In this document: positions 17,128 to 25,510 of the stretch, one piece after another
Numbering within the stretch: position 1 is the first letter of the stretch
Layout of the letters: the number at the start of each line of letters is the position of its first letter
Source of the DNA: an uncultured Flavobacteriaceae bacterium
GTDB taxonomy: Bacteria > Bacteroidota > Bacteroidia > Flavobacteriales > Flavobacteriaceae
Reading direction: 5' to 3'
Length of the DNA stretch: 64,000 bases
NCBI GenBank assembly: GCA_947502635.1
Contig: CANNAN010000013.1
Location: 1 to 64,000 of the forward strand
Made by a program: the position numbers and the translations under genes
Notes under the pieces: model-generated
Database searches by the model: none
What the model was told of the DNA's origin: nothing
Seen by the model: the letters and a program-made list of their open reading frames with translations, nothing else

Positions 17128-17152
17128 AATCATTTATATTTTAGTTATTAAT

Positions 17153-20100
17153 CTAGAATGAGGCTCTCACTCCAAAGTTGTAACGCTTAGTAATTGGATA
17201 AACATTTAGTTGACGCTGTTCTGGGTCAAATTCATCTGGAAGATCAGACCAGGTAGCTAGATTGTTTCCGTTTATGTAAATCTCGAACGAATCAAATACC
17301 TTAATGACATCTTTAAGTTTTTTGCCAAACGCGTACTTAATTTCCATGGTTCTAAATCTTAAGAAGTTACTAGACCTGTTGGTGTACGTGCTTCTTTGTC
17401 TATCATGATTGTTTGAGGCGGCCCGCAATGCAGGGTGTGCGCCATTGGGGTTTTCTGGGGACCAAAAATTTAGTTGTTCATTATTTAAAAGCTGCCAGCT
17501 GGAAGTTGCGGCTGAAGCATATTCAAATAAATAAAGTTCAGATAAGTTTTTAGAAATATCGAACATACCATTAAACATAGCATGTACAGAGAAATTTTTA
17601 TAAGTCATACCTAAACTAAAGGCATAAGTTTTAGATGCAAAACTAGGGTTGTTAATAGGAACTCGATCAAATTCATTTACAATGCCGTCGCCATTATAGT
17701 CTACAAAGTATGACATGCCTGGAATTAAACTGGAATCCCATGCAGAAACTGTAGTATTATAAACATCATTCCATGATTGCAGTAAACCTGTATGTAACAA
17801 ACCATTTTGCCACCCTATTGGTTTCCCCGCATCCTGTCGGTATGGTTCTGTTGCGGGAGGATCGTCTCGTTCTATAACGCGACTCTCACTTAATGACATA
17901 TTAACTCTTGCAAAGTAGCTGAAGTGGTCTCCTATTTTAGAATTCCATTTAAGCTCAACATCAATACCATGGTTTTTTGTTTTACCAATATTTGCCCTGG
18001 GAGCCGCGTTACCATACCAAGGTGCTACAGTACGACGTTGCATGATAATGCCCGTTCTTTTTTCATCAAACAATTCAATAGTTCCCCTTAATTGGCTGTT
18101 AAACGTAGCAAATTCCATTGCTAAGTCTTGTTTTATAGCTGTTTCCCAAGTATTATCTGGTACAGCTGGAGTGCCTTCGCGAAATATAGCATTATCACCA
18201 CCGCCATAGTTAATTAATGGATCTCCATAGTAAAAGGCATTATTACCCCCTGTTCTTGATTCATACTGGGATAAATAGAGAAAACGGTTACTACCGATAC
18301 CACCATCAGAACCAATTTCTCCATAGGAATATCTAAATTTCAAGAAATCTAAGAAGCCTACATGGTTTTTAAAAAAGTCTTCTTTTGATACGACCCAACC
18401 AACAGCAGCAGCTGGGAAAAACCCAAAACGAAGCCCTGGAGCCCAGTTTTCGTTACCGTTATAGGCGCCGTTAAATTCTGCTAAATATTTCGACTTGTAT
18501 GCGTAAGTAGCTCTCCCTATCCAGCTTTCTTCATACCTAGGGAATGATGTGCCACTTTGTGCCTTTCTGCGGTTAAAAAGACCCATAAGCCCTACATCAT
18601 GATTTTCACCAAAGGTTTTGTTATAGTTTAAACGTAATTCATAATATAAACTATTGCTTGACCCAGAAATACTTTCGCCATTGACCCTTAAAGGTTCTTG
18701 TACCGCATCAGGATTTCCTTCTTGTTCAAAACCAGTTAATTCTTGGTTAGGAAAATAATAAAGCAAATTTCTTTGGATGCTACTATTGTATCCTTGACTG
18801 AAATTATAGGAAAGTTTAGCGCTTGCTGTAAAGTTTTTTGTAATGTCTTGAACTAATGTAAAGTCTGTGTACATGGTATTTGTACGCCTTTTCCATTGGC
18901 CTTCTTTTTCCATTCTATAGAAGTTAGGGTTGACTACTGCGCCTTCTTCGGTTGTTAATCTCCCGTCTTCAAGAATGGGTATGGGTCCAATAAGAGGGGT
19001 CTGCCATATTCGAGTAAAACTGTCTCCATTACCTTTGGCAATACCACCATTGGTATTTTGTGTTATAGAATTTCCATTCCAGTTTTTAAAGTTTCCAGAA
19101 AGACCAACTTTAAACTTTGTTGTCTTGCTGAAATTAAAATCGAGATTGGTACGCCATGTGTACTTTTTTTGGTAAGTACGAGGGTCAAAATCTTTTTGTT
19201 TGTCTATATCAAAAATATCGCCGTCATGTTGATAGCCCAAAGAGGTGAAATAAGAAACAAAACTGTTACCTCCCGAAATATTCAGGTTGTATTGAGAGGC
19301 GGTTCCTGTAGTTAAAAGCTCATTAATCCAGGTGGTGTAAGAATAGAAGCGTTTGTCACGATTTGGGTCTCTCCAGATGTCTATTACACTTTGAGGAATA
19401 AAATCATTATATAATCTATCATTCATGAGGGCAATATTATAATGCTCTAATGTTGTGGCATAATCGGCATAATAATCTGTGTTCATAGTGGGTTCTTTTA
19501 TACCCCAACTTGAAGAAAAATTTATTTTGGTTTCTCCTTGTTTACCACGTTTGGTTGTAACAACTACAACGCCGTTTGCTGCTTTAACACCAAATACAGC
19601 TGTCGCAGAAGCATCTTTTAATACTGAGATGGATTCTATTTCGTTAGGATCTAAATCATTAAAATCACGTTCTACACCATCAACAACATATAAAGGATTA
19701 TTACTTGTCCAAGTCGATTGACCACGAATCAAAATATTAGAAGCTGTAGACCCAGGTTGACCAGCAGCTTGCATAGTGGATACACCAGGCATAATACCAG
19801 TAAGGGCTTCTGAAACGGTTGCAACACTACCTGTTCTAAGGAGTTCTTCTCCTTTTGCTTGTGTTATGGATCCTACAACAGATTCTTTCTTTTGACTACC
19901 GTAGCCCACGACGACCACTTCGTCTAGCTCAGATAAGTTTTCTTTCAATATTATGCTAATTTGCGATTGCCCATTAACTGGTATTTCTTTGGATGCATAT
20001 CCTAGGAACGACACATCTAATATGGCATTTTCGTTACTTACTTTTAGAGAAAAGTTACCGTCAAAATCTACAGTACTACCATTTGTGGTGCCTTTTTCAA

Positions 20101-20569
20101 TAACATTGGCACCTGGTAAAGGTTGGCCAAATTCATCAACAACATTCCCTTTTATCTGAAATTTGGTTTGTTCTGTCTCAAATAATTTTGTAGATTTTAT
20201 TATTGGTTTAGGCTTTAATACTATTTGATTGGCCGATATGCTATAGTTTATATCAGTGCCTAAAAACAGTTGATCTAATACTTTTTTAAGGGTTTTTTTA
20301 TTAGCTTTAACGGTTACCCGTTTTTGGAAGTCTACGTCGTCATCTTTATAGACGAAATTAAATTCGGTTAGCGATTCAATCCGATTCAATACCTTTTCCA
20401 AACTTACATTTTTAAGGTTTATGGTAACCTTAATGTTTTCGCTACTGGATGAAGGATTAGCATGAGTTTGAAACAAGGCAACAATTAAAAAGATTGTGGT
20501 AATTTTCATTTTTAAATTGCGTTGTAAAAGAAAGAGAATAGATTCCCTTTGAATAACAAGGTTTTTCAT
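17153..20569 (-). CDS. SusC/RagA-family TonB-linked outer-membrane transducer with N-terminal STN domain
   Basis: An 1138-aa protein. After the signal (KITTIFLIVALFQTHA) comes an STN signalling domain (residues ~45-115: INLKNVSLEKVLNRI, NFVYKDDDVDFQKRVTV), then a CarboxypepD_reg-like domain (QIKGNVVDEFGQPLPGANV, ~140-215), the TonB-box region DEVVVVGYGSQKK, a plug with PLYVVDGVERDFNDLDPNEI, and the barrel ending NFGVRASF. The STN domain contacts a FecR anti-sigma factor, and the FecR/FecI genes lie just upstream, so substrate binding here probably activates the locus. The start may be at 20569 or at the internal ATG at 20509; N-terminal extensions of about 20 residues are common in this group. 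Confidence 0.9.
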   Translation of the reverse strand: MKNLVIQRESILFLLQRNLKMKITTIFLIVALFQTHANPSSSSENIKVTINLKNVSLEKVLNRIESLTEFNFVYKDDDVDFQKRVTVKANKKTLKKVLDQLFLGTDINYSISANQIVLKPKPIIKSTKLFETEQTKFQIKGNVVDEFGQPLPGANVIEKGTTNGSTVDFDGNFSLKVSNENAILDVSFLGYASKEIPVNGQSQISIILKENLSELDEVVVVGYGSQKKESVVGSITQAKGEELLRTGSVATVSEALTGIMPGVSTMQAAGQPGSTASNILIRGQSTWTSNNPLYVVDGVERDFNDLDPNEIESISVLKDASATAVFGVKAANGVVVVTTKRGKQGETKINFSSSWGIKEPTMNTDYYADYATTLEHYNIALMNDRLYNDFIPQSVIDIWRDPNRDKRFYSYTTWINELLTTGTASQYNLNISGGNSFVSYFTSLGYQHDGDIFDIDKQKDFDPRTYQKKYTWRTNLDFNFSKTTKFKVGLSGNFKNWNGNSITQNTNGGIAKGNGDSFTRIWQTPLIGPIPILEDGRLTTEEGAVVNPNFYRMEKEGQWKRRTNTMYTDFTLVQDITKNFTASAKLSYNFSQGYNSSIQRNLLYYFPNQELTGFEQEGNPDAVQEPLRVNGESISGSSNSLYYELRLNYNKTFGENHDVGLMGLFNRRKAQSGTSFPRYEESWIGRATYAYKSKYLAEFNGAYNGNENWAPGLRFGFFPAAAVGWVVSKEDFFKNHVGFLDFLKFRYSYGEIGSDGGIGSNRFLYLSQYESRTGGNNAFYYGDPLINYGGGDNAIFREGTPAVPDNTWETAIKQDLAMEFATFNSQLRGTIELFDEKRTGIIMQRRTVAPWYGNAAPRANIGKTKNHGIDVELKWNSKIGDHFSYFARVNMSLSESRVIERDDPPATEPYRQDAGKPIGWQNGLLHTGLLQSWNDVYNTTVSAWDSSLIPGMSYFVDYNGDGIVNEFDRVPINNPSFASKTYAFSLGMTYKNFSVHAMFNGMFDISKNLSELYLFEYASAATSSWQLLNNEQLNFWSPENPNGAHPALRAASNNHDRQRSTYTNRSSNFLRFRTMEIKYAFGKKLKDVIKVFDSFEIYINGNNLATWSDLPDEFDPEQRQLNVYPITKRYNFGVRASF

Positions 20570-20743
20570 TACTTTTATAGTTCTTTACGTTGATTATTAA
20601 TTTAATCACGTCTTTAACCGGAAAAATGTTCCAGCATTTTTCTGGTTTTTTATTTGCTATTTATTGCAGATAAAAACGTAATCAAGTAGAGTAATAGATA
20701 TGTCGTGATGAGAGATTTTCTTATGTCATATTTATTTTGGTTT

Positions 20744-21904
20744 TTAAGGGTTGATAGTTATAGTTTTTTTATTTGTTGAATCATCAACAGAGAATTTTAT
20801 ATCGTAATTATTCCTGAAGGTTTTAAGTATATATTCCAAAGAAGTATTATCAAAACTAGCAGTAAAAAATGTTTCATTTAGTTCTTTGCTTTCGCATTTT
20901 ATAACAATGTCGTATTGTCTTTCTAATTTTTTCAAAATATTTTTGAAGGGTTCGTGTTTAAAGCTGATCGTCCCATAAATCCAAGAAGTGTATAAGGAAA
21001 CGTCTACTTTCTCTAAGGCTATTGTTTTATTAGATTTGTTTAGAGATGCCAGATGTCCTGGTGTTAATAGTGTGGCCTCTTTAGGTTTGTAAATCTCTTC
21101 TTGATAAAGACTCACAGAGCCTTCTACCAAAACAGTTTTTGTACTTATATCTTCAGGATAATTGGATACGTTGAATTTTGTTCCTAATACCCTAACATTT
21201 AAACCTGAAGATTTTACGACGAACGGACGATCTTTGTCCTTTGTAACATCAAAAAAGGCCTCTCCATTGATATGTACTTCACGATTGTGACCTTTAATGA
21301 ATTTCACTGGATATTTAAGTGATGTTCCTGCGTTTAGAGTTACATGGGTGTTATCGGATAATACAATGTTAAACCGTTTTCCGTAGGGAACTGTTAATGT
21401 ATTATAGACTAACTTTTCTGTGTTGGAAATATTGTTGTTATAATTAAGCTTATTTCCTTTTTGTGTTACAATAGTGTTTCCTTTTGAATCTACAAATTGA
21501 GCAGTTCCATCTTCTTGTATTATTTTAGTCTCCCCGTTTTCTAGCTCTAAAGTAATGGCGTCTTTAGGTATTTCAAAATTGTTCCCTAAAAAGTTGCCAG
21601 AGACAATTAAGTAAGAAGATCCTAGAATTACAATAAATATAGCCGCATATTTTAATATAGAGAGTCTTAAGTTTTTGGTCTTGTTTTTTGAGCTTTTTTC
21701 AATATTAGCTTTATACTTAAAAAGTTCTTGATTTGTATCTGCAGTGTTTATAGTTTCATCAAAGGTTGATGCTATATACTCTGCTTTTAAAAGGTTAAAC
21801 TTTTTTGCATGGTCTCGCGAAGCATTTATCCATGTCTCTATTTCTCTTACCTCTTTCTCGGAAGCTGTTCCTTTAATGTACTTTAGGGCTTTTTTAGTCT
21901 CCAT
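20744..21904 (-). CDS. FecR-family anti-sigma factor
   Basis: A 386-aa protein with one membrane segment (LKYAAIFIVILGSSYLIVSG, ~108-127). The cytoplasmic N-terminus (ALKYIKGTASEKEVREIETW) would hold the sigma factor. The periplasmic part has the FecR domain (YGKRFNIVLSDNTHVTLNAG-TSLKYP, then GEAFFDVTKDKDRPFVVKS and LGTKFNV) and a DUF4974-type C-terminus (ISFKHEPFKNILKKLERQYD). It relays the signal from the STN domain of the adjacent SusC to the ECF sigma factor encoded upstream. Confidence 0.9.
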   Translation of the reverse strand: METKKALKYIKGTASEKEVREIETWINASRDHAKKFNLLKAEYIASTFDETINTADTNQELFKYKANIEKSSKNKTKNLRLSILKYAAIFIVILGSSYLIVSGNFLGNNFEIPKDAITLELENGETKIIQEDGTAQFVDSKGNTIVTQKGNKLNYNNNISNTEKLVYNTLTVPYGKRFNIVLSDNTHVTLNAGTSLKYPVKFIKGHNREVHINGEAFFDVTKDKDRPFVVKSSGLNVRVLGTKFNVSNYPEDISTKTVLVEGSVSLYQEEIYKPKEATLLTPGHLASLNKSNKTIALEKVDVSLYTSWIYGTISFKHEPFKNILKKLERQYDIVIKCESKELNETFFTASFDNTSLEYILKTFRNNYDIKFSVDDSTNKKTITINP

Positions 21905-21950
21905 ATATAATTAGCTAACTATATATAGACGATTGAAACCTAAATGATAC

Positions 21951-22490
21951 CTAAATATTTTTTAAAAAAATTAAGAATAAGGTTAAATACTCTTTTAAAT
22001 GAAGCTTCATGTGCTGTAAAGCGTTAGAGATATGATTGTCAACGGTTCTTTTAGAAATATGCATAACATCTGCAATTTCAGAATGTTTCAACCCTTCAAA
22101 TCTACTTTTTAGAAAGACTCTTCTACATTTTTCTGGAAGTGTGTCAATGGCTTTGGTAATTCTTTTTTCTAATTCTGTTTCTATGACCAAAGAAGCGGCT
22201 TCATCTTTTATGAATTGGTTTTTAATAGCGATTCTTTCTTCGTAATAATTATTAGAAAAATTTATTTTAACCTTTTGGTGTTTCAGCAAATCCAGACAAG
22301 CATTTTTTGTCATGGTGTGAAGATAGTTACTAATATTATTTATTTTTCCTAAGTTTTTTTTCTTTTCCCAAATTTTTAGAAAAACATTTTGGACAACACC
22401 TTCGGCATCTTCAATAGTTCCTAAATACCCTTTTGCTATGTGTAAGAGTTTGTCATAATAGAGGCGAAATAATGTTTCATGGGCAGTCAT
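21951..22490 (-). CDS. ECF-type RNA polymerase sigma factor (FecI-like, Bacteroidota sigma-70 family 1)
   Basis: A 179-aa protein with sigma region 2 (FRLYYDKLLHIAKGYLGTIE-DAEGVVQNVFLKIWEKK) and region 4 (IDTLPEKCRRVFLKSRFEGL, then HSEIADVMHISKRTVDNHIS). Helix-turn-helix residues lie at ~135-160. It is 46 bp upstream of fecR on the same strand and heads the uptake locus that continues to 9754, so the whole 13 kb is probably its regulon. The region 2 motif normally DAEDIVQ reads DAEGVVQ here. Confidence 0.9.
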   Translation of the reverse strand: MTAHETLFRLYYDKLLHIAKGYLGTIEDAEGVVQNVFLKIWEKKKNLGKINNISNYLHTMTKNACLDLLKHQKVKINFSNNYYEERIAIKNQFIKDEAASLVIETELEKRITKAIDTLPEKCRRVFLKSRFEGLKHSEIADVMHISKRTVDNHISNALQHMKLHLKEYLTLFLIFLKNI

Positions 22491-22912
22491 GTCGCCTTTT
22501 TGTAAAAGGGAAATGAAAGAATTGGATTCAATATTTTTACTGTGTTTTTTCAGAAAATGTACATTTAAACATAATGAGGTAATAGATTTCGGACGTTAAA
22601 ACTATCTTATTTTTAATCATGGTTAAAGCACTAAATGTTTAAAAGAGTACAACAAATGGTTTTTATTTGTTGTATATAACTTCTAATGCTCTAATTTTTG
22701 GTAAATAGCTGTTAGTGAGAAAATAATGGGGTTTATTTTTAACATTACTTACAATTAACAGAAATTACTTTCTTTTAAAATTAAATTGATTATTAATGTG
22801 ATCGGATCATAGTATTTGGATAAAAGGATTCTTATTTGGGGTTCAGGATTTACTTTTTATCTGACTTTGAAGGATTTTTAACAAAACTCAAAAGATGTTG
22901 CTTCTAATAATT
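22491..22912. other. Intergenic region upstream of the ECF sigma gene
   Basis: A 422-bp A+T-rich stretch between two minus-strand genes. It must contain the promoter of the ECF sigma gene. I see no further gene and no strong hairpin. Confidence 0.5.
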
Positions 22913-23398
22913 TTATTCTAGTTTAATTGAATAAACTATCGTTTCCAAGGATCCTATTTTTAAAGTGCTTATTGCAGAATTTATATCTATTTCTACCAAA
23001 TTCATTCCAGAATCCAAATCCTTTCCTTTTACTTCCTCAATAATTTGGTCTCCATTTAGTGTTTGAATATCTAAACATGATCTACAATTATTGAACAATG
23101 ACACTGAAATTTTGGAAATACCTGTCGAGTTTCTTAAATCCAATTCTAAAAAACTGAAATCGGAATTTGCATTAGGATAAGCTAAGCCAACTCCATCTGT
23201 TTCAGATTTAACACGGGTTGCTTTAAATTGAAAACCATTGGCAGTAAAAGAAGTGTCATCGATATCGATATTTAGTCCACCAAGGTTAATCGTAATAGGT
23301 ACAAAGGCATTTTCTTTATCATCACTTGAGCAACAAGCCAAAGTAAATGATATGAAGGTCAAAAATAAAAATTTGTGATTAAATAAAAACGTTTTCAT
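22913..23398 (-). CDS. Hypothetical lipoprotein
   Basis: A 161-aa protein that I do not recognise. The N-terminus is a lipoprotein signal (LFLTFISFTLACCSSDDKE; lipobox Cys22 or Cys23), and the rest is predicted to be mostly beta structure: alternating hydrophobic stretches, ITINLGGLNIDIDD and FSFLELDLRNSTGISKISVS. A CRSC pair near residue 105 could form a disulfide. It is a single gene between the sigma-factor promoter region and the tRNA-Ala gene, with no link to either side. Confidence 0.65.
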   Translation of the reverse strand: MKTFLFNHKFLFLTFISFTLACCSSDDKENAFVPITINLGGLNIDIDDTSFTANGFQFKATRVKSETDGVGLAYPNANSDFSFLELDLRNSTGISKISVSLFNNCRSCLDIQTLNGDQIIEEVKGKDLDSGMNLVEIDINSAISTLKIGSLETIVYSIKLE

Positions 23399-23564
23399 AG
23401 CATGATTTAGGTTTATAAATTAAAAATAAGTTCTCTTAATTCAATATTTTTTTTATCGTTAAATTCATTTATAGGGTTTCTTCTTGTGAACGAATAAATT
23501 TCAAATATATTTAAAAAACGGAAAATTCTGACTAAAAAAATGAAAATCAAGCACATGCCGAAAT

Positions 23565-23600
23565 AAAAAAGCAGTTACAAATTTTTGTAACTGCTTTTTT
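23565..23600 (-). terminator. Terminator downstream of tRNA-Ala
   Basis: AAAAAAGCAGTTACAAA (23565-23581) pairs perfectly with TTTGTAACTGCTTTTTT (23584-23600). It lies 6 bp beyond the 3' end of the tRNA gene on the minus strand and could terminate in both directions. Confidence 0.8.
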
Positions 23601-23606
23601 ACTAAG

Positions 23607-23680
23607 TGGAGAAGATCGGATTCGAACCGACGACCTCTTGACTGCCAGTCAAGCGCTCTAGCCAACTGAGCTACATCCCC
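23607..23680 (-). tRNA. tRNA-Ala (anticodon GGC)
   Basis: The minus strand folds into a full cloverleaf of 74 nt. The acceptor begins GGGGATG, the D arm holds AGCTCAGTTGGCTAGAGC, the anticodon stem-loop is CTTGA-CTGGCAG-TCAAG with GGC at positions 34-36, the T arm is GTCGG-TTCGAAT-CCGAT, and the acceptor 3' strand is CTTCTCC with discriminator A. CCA is not encoded. The acceptor stem has a G-U pair at 3-70 and an unusual U-U opposition at 6-67; CATCTCC would pair perfectly. A terminator follows directly. The accessory island starts upstream of its 5' end. Confidence 0.93.
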
Positions 23681-23741
23681 TTTGCCTTTATTTACAACAC
23701 TTTCCAGTGTTTACAGTTATTTTACAACATTTAAGTTATGT

Positions 23742-23791
23742 TGCATTTCACTGCATTTGGATGCAAATGTATGCATTTAAGTGCAAAAACC
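23742..23791. repeat. Five tandem 10-bp-phased TGCAtTT-type repeats
   Basis: TGCATTTCAC, TGCATTTGGA, TGCAAATGTA, TGCATTTAAG and TGCAAAAACC follow each other without gaps. All begin with TGCA and repeat at exactly one helical turn. They sit between the tRNA-Ala gene and the first copy of the island repeat. The arrangement resembles a row of protein-binding sites on one face of the helix, such as iterons or integrase/excisionase arm sites; the actual role is unknown. Confidence 0.6.
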
Positions 23792-23797
23792 CACCAC

Positions 23798-23830
23798 TAA
23801 AACCCACCACCGTTTTTAATTTATTATTTA
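23798..23830. repeat. Island repeat, copy 1 (ACCCACCACC type)
   Basis: This copy reads TAAAACCCACCACCGTTTTT followed by AATTTATTATTTA. Related copies lie at 29178-29211 and 32885-32917. A further half-copy, ACCCACCAC, precedes it at 23789-23797. It marks the left edge of the accessory gene island. Confidence 0.65.
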
Positions 23831-23910
23831 CTAATTCCACATTATTATGAGCTAATGTATAAAAGAAAAATCTCACTATATTAGATGTGTATTAGAATCA
23901 AAGAAAAACT

Positions 23911-24306
23911 ATGAGTTGGGATTTATTCGTTCAAGATTGGGGTAAAGTAGAATCACTAGATGAAATACCTGATGACTTTTCACCTAAGTCTATTGGAAAA
24001 CGCTCTGATATTATTACAACTATAAAAAAAGCGGAACCAACTGTTGACTTTACTGACCCTTCTTATGGGAAATTAAAGAATGAACATTTCTCTATTAAGT
24101 TTAACATGGGAGATGAGGAAGAGTTAATGTCTTTTATGCTAATTGTAAGAGGTAGTGAATTGGCAATTCCATGTATAGCAAATATTTTAGATAAACTCGA
24201 ATTAAAGGCTGCTGACGGCAGTGATACTAAATTTTTCGATATAGATTCAGGAAAAGATAAGATAATTGAATGGATGAATTACAGAAATAAAATATTAAAT
24301 AAATAA
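23911..24306 (+). CDS. Conserved hypothetical protein (MSWDxFVQDW family)
   Basis: A 131-aa soluble acidic protein that begins MSWDLFVQDWGKVESLDEIP and continues with DFSPKSIGKRSDI. From memory, proteins starting MSWD-VQD…IPDDF.PK.IG occur widely in bacteria as small proteins of unknown function and are often found alone in accessory regions. There is no signal peptide or membrane segment. The ATG at 23911 is well placed, since the motif starts with it. It is the first gene of the island, with 72 bp carrying the leader motif before the next gene. An immunity-type role would fit the neighbourhood but is not shown. Confidence 0.6.
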   Translation: MSWDLFVQDWGKVESLDEIPDDFSPKSIGKRSDIITTIKKAEPTVDFTDPSYGKLKNEHFSIKFNMGDEEELMSFMLIVRGSELAIPCIANILDKLELKAADGSDTKFFDIDSGKDKIIEWMNYRNKILNK

Positions 24307-24327
24307 CATTGCAAAACAAACAATAAA

Positions 24328-24357
24328 CTTAACTGCTAACCAGTAATATTTCAGGAC
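24328..24357. repeat. Island leader motif, copy A
   Basis: The stretch holds CTGCTAACCAGTAATATTTCAGGAC about 20 bp ahead of the next start codon. It shares GCTAAC and TTTCAGGAC with the leaders at 26112-26150 and 28493-28550. Confidence 0.5.
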
Positions 24358-24378
24358 ATGGTAGTCAAAACATTACAT

Positions 24379-24933
24379 ATGAAAAACATATTTACAACTA
24401 TTATTTTGATATTCTTAATCCAAGGATGCAAAACAAAAAATGATAATAAAATAGCTGAGTTAATTCAAAATGCAACCGAAATTACTTTTGAAGTAAAAGT
24501 TGATAGTAAAGAAGGCTTTGAAAATGACATAATGCCATGGATTTCTATTAAAAACCCTGAATTGGAAATTGAAAATCTAATAGGGAAAGATGAAATTGTT
24601 ATAAACAACAATATTGCAACACTTATTATTGATTATCCATTAGATAAACCTATTGAAATAAATATTAAATCTAAATTAAGTAATGGTTTTAAGAAAAGAG
24701 AATTAGTTGAGATTGTAAGTCGTGAATATAATAGAATCTATAAAGAAGAGGAAGAATCTGCAAAAGTAAAAACAATACCATTAGAGGAACGAGAGGGGCT
24801 TATAAACCGAAACCAAACCGATGGAAAATATGGAATCTGGGGGCACGATATTGATGACCTTGATTTATCTGGGATAATTATTAGAAAAACTAAGGACAGA
24901 GAAATACGACTAGAATTAATTGTAGAATCATAG
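24379..24933 (+). CDS. Hypothetical lipoprotein
   Basis: A 184-aa protein when started at the ATG at 24379, which begins a clear lipoprotein signal (MKNIFTTIILIFLIQGCKTK; Cys17). The in-frame ATG at 24358 would lie at the edge of the leader motif and put seven residues in front of the signal, so it is less likely. The mature part is charged, rich in Glu, Lys and Ile, and has no motif I recognise; the region ~115-160 (EYNRIYKEEEESAKVKTIPL) is helical and highly charged. It stands alone between two leader motifs. Confidence 0.6.
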   Translation: MKNIFTTIILIFLIQGCKTKNDNKIAELIQNATEITFEVKVDSKEGFENDIMPWISIKNPELEIENLIGKDEIVINNNIATLIIDYPLDKPIEINIKSKLSNGFKKRELVEIVSREYNRIYKEEEESAKVKTIPLEEREGLINRNQTDGKYGIWGHDIDDLDLSGIIIRKTKDREIRLELIVES

Positions 24934-24982
24934 AACCTGTAGCTGAAAACGAATATAACCTATAACCATATTTTAAGGAATA
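24934..24982. repeat. Island leader motif, copy B
   Basis: GCTGAAAACGAATATAACC is followed by TATAACCATATTTTAAGG. It aligns with copies D and F over AACGAATATAACC-tataaccat-tTTnAGGa. It ends about 12 bp before the TTG start of the DUF6896 gene. Confidence 0.55.
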
Positions 24983-24993
24983 TAAATATTATA

Positions 24994-25500
24994 TTGAATC
25001 AAGAATTGAACATATCTGAATTAATTATCGATTACCAGAATTCGACTCAACAAGTAGTCCAAATTTTTAAGAATAAATTTGGTGTTGACAATCTTATAGA
25101 AGGATGGCATACTGGAAGGTATGAACAGACTGGTAAACTCATTGAAAATGGATTAAAGTTTTATGCTTTTCATGGAATTGGTATTGCTGCTCACTTTGAA
25201 GATAAACTTGTAGACTTTGATTTTGCCTACTTACCAGAATTGCGACATGATGGATTTGATATATGGAGACTGACTAGCTTTGCAAAAAGCCAACCGAAAA
25301 AGTATGGAAACTATTTGGATGAAGAATTGCTTGAAGCCAAGTTCGAAAGTTTAAGGAATAAAAAGATTATTCACAATCCAAAAATAGAATTTCCGACTCA
25401 TTTATACTTTTGGACAAAAGACCTCACTGATGAACAAATAAAAAGTAATATAACTTTTATACCTAAACAGATAAAATCAAAATGGAAGTTTTGGAAATAA
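24994..25500 (+). CDS. DUF6896-like protein, candidate immunity protein
   Basis: A 168-aa soluble protein. The central region YAFHGIGIAAHFEDKLVDFD-FAYLPE is reminiscent of DUF6896, a small family common in immunity-gene clusters of Bacteroidota; I recall this family from memory and could not check it. No ATG is available at the 5' end: the likely start is TTG at 24994, with AAGGA 15 bp upstream. The gene ends 10 bp before the next membrane-protein gene, so those two are probably co-transcribed. Confidence 0.55.
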   Translation: MNQELNISELIIDYQNSTQQVVQIFKNKFGVDNLIEGWHTGRYEQTGKLIENGLKFYAFHGIGIAAHFEDKLVDFDFAYLPELRHDGFDIWRLTSFAKSQPKKYGNYLDEELLEAKFESLRNKKIIHNPKIEFPTHLYFWTKDLTDEQIKSNITFIPKQIKSKWKFWK

Positions 25501-25510
25501 ACGATTTAAT

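Noticed and set aside
18930-20159. Several plus-strand frames of 68-85 aa
   Set aside because: They are antisense to the SusC gene, lack family resemblance and are explained by the codon pattern of the real gene.
23607-23680. Classical integration of the island into the 3' end of the tRNA-Ala gene
   Set aside because: The island lies on the 5' side of the tRNA gene, the 3' side has an intact terminator and a normal intergenic region, and no copy of the tRNA end was seen at the right edge.
23742-23791. CRISPR array
   Set aside because: The units are 10 bp without spacers, only five copies exist, and there are no cas genes.
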